Source: JAGWRI01 sp035700805
Lineage (GTDB): Bacteria > Gemmatimonadota > Gemmatimonadetes > Gemmatimonadales > Gemmatimonadaceae
Direction: 5' to 3'
Assembly: GCA_035700805.1 (NCBI GenBank)
Contig: DASSOG010000024.1
Location: 1-15,742 of the forward strand
Length of the DNA: 15,742 nt
This document shows, one piece after another, positions 6,180 to 12,403 of this stretch. The translations under genes were made by a program, and so were the position numbers. The first letter of the stretch is position 1, and each line of letters begins with the position of its first letter. A model generated the notes under the pieces. It saw only the letters and a program-made list of their open reading frames with translations, did not search any database and was not told the origin of the DNA.

Positions 6180-7025
6180 GTGACCAGGAAGAAAGCCGCC
6201 AAGCCATCCGGCTCCGAGCAGGTCGTGGCGCAAGCCCGCGCCGGGCGTTCGGCCCCCGCCGACGCCGGCCGTCGCCGGTGGGAGAACATCAAGTCCTACG
6301 CGTGGGCCATCCTGATCTTCCTGGTCATCCGCACGTTCTTCGTCGAGGCCTTCCGCATTCCCTCGGGGAGCATGATCCCCACGCTGCTCGTGGGCGACTG
6401 GCTGTTCGTGAACAAGCTGGTGTACGGCCCCAACATCCCGTTCACCAACGTCCACTTGCCGGGCTACTCCTCGCCGCACCACGGCGACGTGGTGGTGTTC
6501 ATCTCTCCGTACCAGCCGGACGAGGCGGCGCTGGGCCACGACCCAACGCCTACCCTGGTCAAGCGCCTCATCGGCATGCCGGGCGACACGCTCTACATGC
6601 GCCAGGGCGTGCTCTACATCAACGGCGTGGCCCAGCACCGCAACACGCTGCTCGGGTTCAGCGGCGATCCGGCGCAGTCACGGCCCGATGATTCCTCGCC
6701 GCTCTTCGCGTGGCAGCGGCAGGTGGCGCTGCACGACACGCGCTTCGGCTCGGCGCCGGACACGCCCACGCACGACGACTGGGGCCCGCTGCTGATTCCC
6801 GCCGGTCATTACTTCATGATGGGCGACAACCGCTACTGCTCCAAGGACAGCCGCTACTGGGGCGTGGTGCCCAAGGCGAACGTGCGCGGCAGCCCGCTCT
6901 TCGTGTACTACTCCTACCGGCCCGGCCCGGGCGACCTGAATGGCTGCGACGGCCAGACCAGCATCCGGCCTGTGCCCTTCATCACCGACATCCGCTGGGG
7001 GCGGATCGGACACGTGATCCGGTAG
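6180..7025 (+). CDS. lepB: Signal peptidase I
   Basis: A 281-residue inner-membrane serine protease that removes signal peptides from Sec/Tat-exported proteins at the outer face of the membrane. A basic 37-residue cytoplasmic N-terminus precedes one membrane helix (about 38-56, SYAWAILIFLVIRTFFVEAF). Family boxes follow in order: the catalytic serine Ser64 in PSGSMIPTL, GDWLFVNKLVYG, the catalytic lysine Lys128 in LVKRLIGMPGD, and MGDNRYCSKDSRYWG at about 214-228. An insertion of roughly 60 residues lies between the last two boxes, as in many larger type I enzymes. The GTG at 6180 was preferred to a TTG at 6126 because the latter lies inside the terminator of the previous gene. It is a likely maturation enzyme for the exported hydrolase and the receptor-like protein in this window, although it is a general enzyme. 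Confidence 0.95.
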   Translation: MTRKKAAKPSGSEQVVAQARAGRSAPADAGRRRWENIKSYAWAILIFLVIRTFFVEAFRIPSGSMIPTLLVGDWLFVNKLVYGPNIPFTNVHLPGYSSPHHGDVVVFISPYQPDEAALGHDPTPTLVKRLIGMPGDTLYMRQGVLYINGVAQHRNTLLGFSGDPAQSRPDDSSPLFAWQRQVALHDTRFGSAPDTPTHDDWGPLLIPAGHYFMMGDNRYCSKDSRYWGVVPKANVRGSPLFVYYSYRPGPGDLNGCDGQTSIRPVPFITDIRWGRIGHVIR

Positions 7026-7117
7026 CGCGCGGGCCTGAATGTCGTAACTTCCCCGCGGCGGGTCGGGACGCACCGGTCCGTGTTGAGCGCTGTCCACGCA
7101 GAAGAACCCTCGGGGCC

Positions 7118-7645
7118 ATGGCACAATTCTTTCCCAGGCACACGAGTGAATTCCGGGTTGACGATGCGCAGGCCTTCCGGCGCCTGTCGTTCAACCTGGT
7201 GGAGATGGCGCTGGTGACTGGCGTGGTGCTGCGCCTGTACCGCTCCGTGGTGCTCACGCACGAGTCGGACGCCATGTGGGTGTACGTGGTGGGCATCATC
7301 CTGGGGCCGATCATCCTGTGCACCATGGCCACCGGCCACCTGGCCAACTTCCCGCTCCGGCGCTGGACATGGCGGGCTCCGACGTTTGCGCTGGTCGTCG
7401 TGGTGGGCGAGATGGCCACCAGCCTGCTCCTCATCGCCGTGGGGCGCGAACCCACCGGCACCGCTCGCGCCGGGTTCCAGGACTGGCCGGGCATGGCGCT
7501 CAGCACACTTTGGACGCGCGAGATCCTGGTCTGCGGCTGGGCGCTGCTGCTGGCGCTGGTGGTGACGGTGGTGCGGCGTGGCATCGTGGCCAGTGAGCTT
7601 CGCGAGAAGCGCGCGCGAACCGGTGACCCCGACACCGGCGGCTGA
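7118..7645 (+). CDS. Hypothetical four-helix inner-membrane protein
   Basis: I do not recognise this family. The product is 175 residues, with four likely membrane helices at about 27-43, 53-74, 88-108 and 136-153, a hydrophilic N-terminus of about 25 residues and a basic, charged C-terminal tail (RREKR-like, residues 153-170). There is no signal peptide, enzyme motif or cysteine pair. Possible membrane-embedded polar positions are Glu29 and Glu98, the latter in VVGEMATS. The ATG at 7118 starts a good membrane-protein N-terminus; no strong ribosome site precedes it. It lies 92 bases after the signal peptidase gene and ends 16 bases before the GroES-like gene, all on the same strand, but the downstream gene seems to have its own promoter. 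Coding potential is supported by hydrophobic-segment structure and the neat fit between genes. Confidence 0.7.
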   Translation: MAQFFPRHTSEFRVDDAQAFRRLSFNLVEMALVTGVVLRLYRSVVLTHESDAMWVYVVGIILGPIILCTMATGHLANFPLRRWTWRAPTFALVVVVGEMATSLLLIAVGREPTGTARAGFQDWPGMALSTLWTREILVCGWALLLALVVTVVRRGIVASELREKRARTGDPDTGG

Positions 7646-7649
7646 GCAC

Positions 7650-7655
7650 TATATT
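7650..7655 (+). promoter_or_regulatory. -10 element for a leaderless GroES-like mRNA
   Basis: TATATT, five of six matches to the consensus TATAAT, ends seven bases before the first base of the ATG at 7662, in the 16-base gap after the membrane-protein gene. No Shine-Dalgarno sequence lies between them. Transcription would begin at or within a base or two of the start codon. A matching -35 is not obvious. Confidence 0.5.
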
Positions 7656-7661
7656 CTGCGC

Positions 7662-8024
7662 ATGAACCGGAAGAACAAGGCGCTGATCGTCGTCGGCGAC
7701 CGGGTGATGGTCAAGGTCACGGATGGCGAGGAGCGCACCAACGTGGGGCTCTACCTGCCGCCCACGGCGGTGGACAACCAGGCGGTGCAGGGCGGGACTA
7801 TCGTGGCCACGGGCCCGGGCCTCCCCATGCCGAGCCCCGACGCCAGCGCGGATGAACCCTGGCGGGCCCCGGCGCGCGAGACGCGCTACGTCCCGATGCA
7901 GGCCCGCGAGGGCGACTACGCCCTGTTCTTTCGCAAGGCTGCGGTGGAGATCACGTTCGAGAACGAGCGCTACCTCGTGGTGCCGCAGCAGGCCATTCTC
8001 GCGCTCGTGCGCGACGATTACTAG
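7662..8024 (+). CDS. GroES-like (Cpn10-fold) co-chaperone family protein
   Basis: A 120-residue protein with the GroES fold signature but divergent from canonical GroES. VVGDRVMVKV (10-19) matches the first strand of Cpn10. DGEERTNVGLYLPPTAVDNQ (21-40) sits where the mobile loop that contacts GroEL lies. QGGTIVATGPG (43-53) matches the following VVAVGxG strand, and REGDYALFFRKAAVEI plus YLVVPQQAILALV match the C-terminal half. An insertion of about 25 residues (54-78, PMPSPDASADEPWR...) replaces the short roof region. No groEL is adjacent, unlike the usual groES-groEL operon. The gene is followed after 11 bases by the bacilliredoxin gene, suggesting co-transcription. It may be a second, specialised co-chaperonin or a GroES-fold protein with another partner. 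Confidence 0.82.
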   Translation: MNRKNKALIVVGDRVMVKVTDGEERTNVGLYLPPTAVDNQAVQGGTIVATGPGLPMPSPDASADEPWRAPARETRYVPMQAREGDYALFFRKAAVEITFENERYLVVPQQAILALVRDDY

Positions 8025-8035
8025 AGGAGCAGTCC

Positions 8036-8479
8036 ATGAGCATGCAACTTCCCAACGCCCCCACCATGTACCCCGAGCAGTTCGTGGCGCCCATGCGCGC
8101 CGAGCTCACGCAGCTTGGCTTCACCGAGCTGCGCACGTCCGCTGCCGTGGATGCGGCCCTGAAGGACACCCCGGGCACCACGCTCGTGGTGGTCAACTCG
8201 GTGTGCGGCTGTTCCGCGCGCGTCGCCCGTCCGGCGGCCGGCCTGGCCATTCGCCACACCAGGCGCCCTGCCCACCTGACCACGGTGTTTGCCGGGCAGG
8301 ACGCCGACGCCACGGCCCGTGCCCGCAGCTACTTCACGGGCTACCCGCCCTCGTCACCGCAGATCGGGCTGATGAAGGACGGCAAGCTGGTGTTCATGCT
8401 GGAGCGCTGGCAGATCGAAGGCCGGCCGGCCGAGGACATCGCGGCCGACCTGGTGGCGGCGTTCGACGAGAACTGCTGA
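8036..8479 (+). CDS. BrxA/BrxB-type bacilliredoxin (YphP/YqiW family)
   Basis: A 147-residue thioredoxin-fold protein of the bacilliredoxin family. The active-site motif Cys57-Gly58-Cys59 lies in VVVNSVCGCS. GYPPSSPQIGLMKDGKLVFMLERWQIEG carries the family's C-terminal signature, including the cis-Pro region, and another cysteine is the final residue (Cys147). In Bacillus these proteins remove bacillithiol from S-bacillithiolated proteins. A ribosome site GAGGAG at 8025-8030 and the 11-base gap support translation with the GroES-like gene. The stop codon TGA is immediately followed by the reverse-complemented stop of the receptor-like gene. Whether this organism makes bacillithiol cannot be told here; the protein could act on another low-molecular-weight thiol. 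Confidence 0.92.
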   Translation: MSMQLPNAPTMYPEQFVAPMRAELTQLGFTELRTSAAVDAALKDTPGTTLVVVNSVCGCSARVARPAAGLAIRHTRRPAHLTTVFAGQDADATARARSYFTGYPPSSPQIGLMKDGKLVFMLERWQIEGRPAEDIAADLVAAFDENC

Positions 8480-11400
8480 TCAGCCGCCGCCCCGGCCGCC
8501 TCGTCCGCCGCCCCCGCCCCCGCCGCCGCCGCCCCCACCAAACCCGCCGCCCCCGCCGCCAAACCCGAACGCGCGGCCCGGCCTGATCTCCCGCAGCGTC
8601 TGCGGGTCCAGGAAGGCCGCCAGAAACGGGGGCAGCTTCAGGATCTGCTCGCTCGTGAGCAGGCCCTTCACGCGCGGCGCGTAGGCCACCAGCAGGTCAA
8701 TCATGGCGTTCTGGCCGGCGCTCACGTGGTCGTAGGCCTCGTGCACGTCGAACTTGTCGGGCAGGCCCACCAGGTAGCTGGCAATGGGCGTCCAGATGGA
8801 ATCCACCGAGTTGGCAAAGGCCTTGTTCATGCGGATGAGGCTGTCGGTCTGCACCTCGGTGAGCTGCAGCGAATCGCGCTGACGCAGCATCTGGTCCATG
8901 GGGTTGGGATAGCCGCGCACATACCGGTTCTTGATGGCCAGCTCACTCGGCCGGCCATTGCTGGCGCCGGCACGTCCGCCGCGGCCGCCAAACCCCCGCC
9001 CGCGGCCGCGGTCGCCGCCGCGCAGCAGCGCCTCGAGCTGCTGCAGGTTGCGGTCCGGGCCCACGGCCACGCGCACGTCCAGCGTGGCCCGGAAGGGCGC
9101 CCGGGCGGCCGTCTGGGCAATGGCTGAATTGCCAAAGCGCGGGTTCACCTCGTAGCGGTACTCCTGCGTGACGGGGTCAAAGCCGCGGACGTACAGCAGC
9201 GTCGGGTCCACGAATGGCCGCTGCCCCCAGCCTGACAGGTTGTTGCCGCCGTGCACCAGCGCATCCACGCCCGTGAGCGGATTGGCCAGTTGCAGGCCGA
9301 TGCTCACGCGCGACGGCAGCTTCACGGCGTCGGACACCAGGCTGATGTTGATGGCCTGCATCGAGAGCGACCATGGTCCTCGGCAACTGTTGCGGCCCGC
9401 GATCTCGCCGAGCTGCCCGGCCAGGCAGGCCCTGGGACCGCCCGAGAGGCTGCCGAGCAGCGCCTGCATGCCCGACGCCACCGCGGGATCGGCGGCCGTG
9501 GCCGGGTCAAAGATGTAGGCCCGGTCGTTGGAGTAGCCGTCGCCGTTCACGTCCCCCGACACGAGCGGCGTGAAGCGACTGCCCGAGTTCAGGCGCAGCG
9601 AGGTGGAGATGTTCACGGCGCCCTTGATGGTGAGCGAGCCGTTCAGGTCGAACTCATGCGAGGGGCCGGAGTTCGACCAGAGCAGGGCCAGCGGGTCGCC
9701 GGCGGTGTTGTCGCCAAACCCGCGGTCCAGTTCGCGTGTATCCCGGAACACATATGCAAAGTTCCAGCGGAAGGATGAGTTGAAGGACCGTGGCGAGAGG
9801 CCGAATTGCAGCTCGCGGGTCATGGAGCGCAGGTCGGAGACCGATTCGGTGACGCGGGAAAAGCTGGTGTCCACGCGGCCGGCGCCGGCCGCGATCGCGC
9901 CGGTGCCTGGCACGATGCTGCTGGGTGATACGTACACCGGCCGGTTGTCCTCGGCCGCGAGCGTGAACTGCGGCGCGTTCTTGAAGTTGAGGTCCAGCGA
10001 GCCCGCCTGGTCGACGTTGCGGGAGAGGGTGAGGGTCAGGCTGCCGTTGAACAGCGGGGTGAGCAGCCCGCGGATGCCCACGTTGGCGCGCCAGCTTCGC
10101 TGTGTGCGGTAGCCCGGGCTGAAGAGCGCCACGTTGGGCGCCGTGCTGGAGAACACGCTGCCCGACGACCCGTCGGCGCACGCGGTGGGAATCGAATCCG
10201 GGTTGGCCGCGTACTCCACCCAGTCGGGCACGGGCGTGGCCGTGCCCGAGCAACTGATCTGCTGGGCGGCGGAGGGAAGTCCCGTCTGGTCCACCGCATT
10301 GGAGATGAGCGTGGCCTGCGGATTGTTGCGGAAGGCGCCGACGCCGCCCGTGATAACGTACCGCGGCCGGTGGAACGCGCCGCGGAATCCCTCGATCTCC
10401 GGCATGTTGCCCACCTGCCAGCTGAACCCCACCCGGGGGCTCACCGCGATCTCGTCGGGCACCGTGTTGTTGGGGACGCCAAAGGTACTGTCCACCAGCG
10501 GGTTGAACTGCGGCCTGGTGCTGAAGCGGCTGCCCTCCACGCGCAGTCCATACTGCACCTGCAGTCGATCGGCGGGGCGCCAGGCATCGCCCATGGAAAG
10601 GGCCAGGGTGGCCACGTCGCCCGAGCGGCGCGCCGGCACCAGGCGCCGGCTGAAGCTGGTGGGCGTGCCGTTCACCAGGTCGGACAGCGAATTGTAATAG
10701 AAGGTGCCGCGCGAGTTGGCGTTCCGGTCGGTGAGGAAGCGCGTGACCTGCAGGTCTTCCGTGAGCTTCAGGCGATGGGAGTTGTCGTCGGTGAACCAGG
10801 ACGTGGCGTTGGACGCCTGCCACTGGTAGTTGGTGGACGACGACGGATACCCCGAGTTGCCGCCGAAGTTCAGCGTGGACACGCCCGCGGTGCCGTCGGG
10901 AAAGTCGGAGGTCACCCGCACCTGCGCGGCCGGCATGGTCAGGTAGGCGCTGGCATCATTCCCGGAGACGGATGCCGACAGGCTGGTCTCGTTGAGGATG
11001 CCATAGCCATAGTAGCCCGCGTGGCTGAGCTGGATGGTGCCCGCGGTGCGCGTGCTCTGCCCGCCGTACGCGGGGACGGAGTTGGTGGACAGCGACGAGC
11101 CCCCGGCGCGGTTCCACGACCCATTCACCAGCATGCCCCACGTCTCAGTGCCGGTGGGCGACAGGCTGAATTGCCCGAACAGGGAGCCCTGGTCGGTGAG
11201 GCGGTTGGAGGGCACGGCGCCCACGGTGGCGGGAATGCCCGCCGCCTGCATGTAGGCCAGGAGCTGGTTCACCGAGTCCTGGGAAATACCCACGCGCTCC
11301 AGCGCCGACGGATCGGTGTTCAGCAGCGTCTGCAGGTCACTGCTGCGGCGCCCAAGCTGGAACGAGGTGTTGTAGAACATCTTGTTCCAGATGATCGGCC

Positions 11401-12235
11401 CGCTCAACGATCCGCTGGCAATCACGTTGGTGTACTGCTGGCCCAGCGAGCGCGTGGTGGGGTCGGCCCACTGGAGCCCCGGGCTGTCAAAGGTGATGTG
11501 CAGGTTGCGGTTGATGTAGTTGCTGCCGCCAAAGGTGCGGGCGCTGATCTGGCCGCCGCTGAAGCCGCCGCGCGACGGGTCGAAGCTGGTGGTGGAGACG
11601 CGCTCCGAGACGCTCACGTCGCGGGGCAGGGTGCCGCCGAAGGTCAGGCCGTTCAGCAGGACGCTGTTCTGGTCGGCCCCAAGGCCCAGCACCGAGAAGC
11701 CCATGCTGCCGTCGGCGTTGGAGATGGCTGAGACGCCCGGGAGGTAGGCCGCCATCGCGGCCAGGTCGCCCATGGCCTCCACGGGAATGCCGGCGGTGTT
11801 CACGTTCTGCTCCGCGCCCCCGATGTCCGGGCTGTTGTCCCCGGCAATGGGGCGCTGGCGGTTGGCGTTGACGGTCACCGTCTGGAGCCGCGACGGCGCG
11901 GGCTCCATCGTGGCGTTGGCCAGGATCACCGCGTCATCGTCATTCACCTTCTGCACCTCCCAGGTCTTCGGCACCATGCCGATGGACAGGACGGTCATCA
12001 TGTAATCGCCGCCGCCCCCGCCAAACAGGATGGTGAAGCGTCCCTGGTCGTCGGTGTGGGCTTCGCGCACGGTCTCATCGGACAGCGACTGGGCGGAGAC
12101 GGAGGCGTTGACCACGGGCTTGCCGTCGGGGCCCGTGATGCGACCGCGGATGATGTCCACCGAACTGCCCTGTGCGACGGCCGTGGAGGCCGCGGCGGCA
12201 AGGGCCAGGAGGGCGATGCAAAGTGATCTGCTCAT
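8480..12235 (-). CDS. TonB-dependent-receptor-like outer-membrane protein with a CarboxypepD-like N-domain and an LTxxQ/polyglycine C-terminal extension
   Basis: A 1251-residue outer-membrane protein. The signal peptide is about residues 1-22 (ending AVAQ). Residues 27-112 are a carboxypeptidase-regulatory-like beta sandwich (RGRITGPDGKPVVNASVSAQS, then TDDQGRFTILF). LQTVTVNANRQR (117-128) resembles the segment before a TonB plug, and the plug is about 140-245 (LPGVSAISNADG, GADQNSVLLNGLTFGG). A long beta-strand region with alternating aromatic/polar residues follows to about 1060, the last clear strand being FRATLDVRVAVG. The remaining 190 residues are not usual for receptors: an Arg/Gly-rich linker (about 1075-1095), a helical segment with LTEVQ (1125-1129) and LTSEQ (1193-1197), and a polyglycine tail (1226-1251). 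The substrate is unknown; no SusD-like, TonB or ExbBD gene is nearby. Receptors ending in Arg/Gly-rich tails like this are a style I associate with Gemmatimonadota and Bacteroidota, not a proof. Confidence 0.88.
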   Translation of the reverse strand: MSRSLCIALLALAAAASTAVAQGSSVDIIRGRITGPDGKPVVNASVSAQSLSDETVREAHTDDQGRFTILFGGGGGDYMMTVLSIGMVPKTWEVQKVNDDDAVILANATMEPAPSRLQTVTVNANRQRPIAGDNSPDIGGAEQNVNTAGIPVEAMGDLAAMAAYLPGVSAISNADGSMGFSVLGLGADQNSVLLNGLTFGGTLPRDVSVSERVSTTSFDPSRGGFSGGQISARTFGGSNYINRNLHITFDSPGLQWADPTTRSLGQQYTNVIASGSLSGPIIWNKMFYNTSFQLGRRSSDLQTLLNTDPSALERVGISQDSVNQLLAYMQAAGIPATVGAVPSNRLTDQGSLFGQFSLSPTGTETWGMLVNGSWNRAGGSSLSTNSVPAYGGQSTRTAGTIQLSHAGYYGYGILNETSLSASVSGNDASAYLTMPAAQVRVTSDFPDGTAGVSTLNFGGNSGYPSSSTNYQWQASNATSWFTDDNSHRLKLTEDLQVTRFLTDRNANSRGTFYYNSLSDLVNGTPTSFSRRLVPARRSGDVATLALSMGDAWRPADRLQVQYGLRVEGSRFSTRPQFNPLVDSTFGVPNNTVPDEIAVSPRVGFSWQVGNMPEIEGFRGAFHRPRYVITGGVGAFRNNPQATLISNAVDQTGLPSAAQQISCSGTATPVPDWVEYAANPDSIPTACADGSSGSVFSSTAPNVALFSPGYRTQRSWRANVGIRGLLTPLFNGSLTLTLSRNVDQAGSLDLNFKNAPQFTLAAEDNRPVYVSPSSIVPGTGAIAAGAGRVDTSFSRVTESVSDLRSMTRELQFGLSPRSFNSSFRWNFAYVFRDTRELDRGFGDNTAGDPLALLWSNSGPSHEFDLNGSLTIKGAVNISTSLRLNSGSRFTPLVSGDVNGDGYSNDRAYIFDPATAADPAVASGMQALLGSLSGGPRACLAGQLGEIAGRNSCRGPWSLSMQAINISLVSDAVKLPSRVSIGLQLANPLTGVDALVHGGNNLSGWGQRPFVDPTLLYVRGFDPVTQEYRYEVNPRFGNSAIAQTAARAPFRATLDVRVAVGPDRNLQQLEALLRGGDRGRGRGFGGRGGRAGASNGRPSELAIKNRYVRGYPNPMDQMLRQRDSLQLTEVQTDSLIRMNKAFANSVDSIWTPIASYLVGLPDKFDVHEAYDHVSAGQNAMIDLLVAYAPRVKGLLTSEQILKLPPFLAAFLDPQTLREIRPGRAFGFGGGGGGFGGGGGGGGGGGGRGGRGGG
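8483..8578 (-). repeat. GC-rich simple repeat encoding the polyglycine tail
   Basis: This stretch is an imperfect run of GGN codons (GCC/CCC on the plus strand) encoding residues 1220-1251 of the receptor-like protein: six glycines, Phe, twelve glycines, then RGGRGGG. Synonymous codons are mixed (GGC, GGG, GGA, GGT), which lowers but does not remove slippage. The tail is read in frame right to the stop codon. Confidence 0.85.
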
Positions 12236-12265
12236 TGGACGGTCCCGAAGGTGTGTGCGCGAACG

Positions 12266-12280
12266 CGGGGCAGCGCCCCG
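12266..12280 (-). repeat. Leader hairpin upstream of the receptor-like gene
   Basis: CGGGGC (12266-12271) and GCCCCG (12275-12280) form a perfect 6-bp stem with a 3-base loop, about 30 bases upstream of the ATG. A second small stem, GGCCT/AGGCC, lies at 12299-12311. Together they would make the 5' leader strongly structured. No Shine-Dalgarno sequence is evident in front of the ATG at 12235. Confidence 0.4.
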
Positions 12281-12328
12281 GTCATGTCTTCGTTACGGGG
12301 CCTCCGAGGCCGTCGTTGAGCGTTCTGG

Positions 12329-12359
12329 CGTGCGGATGTGTCCCGCACTACGTGCGGAT
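12329..12359. repeat. Direct 9-bp repeats CGTGCGGAT with a nested palindrome upstream of the receptor-like gene
   Basis: CGTGCGGAT occurs at 12329-12337 and again at 12351-12359, exactly 22 bases apart, about two DNA turns. Between them CCGCAC (12343-12348) is the inverse of GTGCGG (12352-12357), so three copies of the same core face the same region. They lie at the predicted transcription start of the receptor-like gene, a typical place for an operator. This is an observed repeat; binding function is inferred. Confidence 0.5.
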
Positions 12360-12363
12360 TCCG

Positions 12364-12393
12364 CGCTTAACGAATTTTGGGAGCCGGCGTCAA
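12364..12393 (-). promoter_or_regulatory. Candidate promoter of the receptor-like gene
   Basis: On the minus strand a strong -35 TTGACG (12393-12388) is followed at 17-18 bases by TTAAGC/TAAGCG (12370-12364). The -35 is good, the -10 poor. Transcription would begin near 12357, leaving a leader of about 120 bases. An AT-rich stretch (12367-12380) fills part of the spacer. Confidence 0.4.
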
Positions 12394-12403
12394 ATGCAAA
12401 TGC

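Noticed and set aside
8483..8578. Phase-variable repeat at the end of the receptor-like gene
   Set aside because: The GGN run uses mixed synonymous codons and lies at the extreme C-terminus, so slippage would alter only the tail; no sign of an on/off switch.
10370..11731. 453-codon plus-strand open frame inside the receptor-like gene
   Set aside because: Low-complexity Arg/Gly/Val composition without domains; typical antisense open frame in high-GC DNA.
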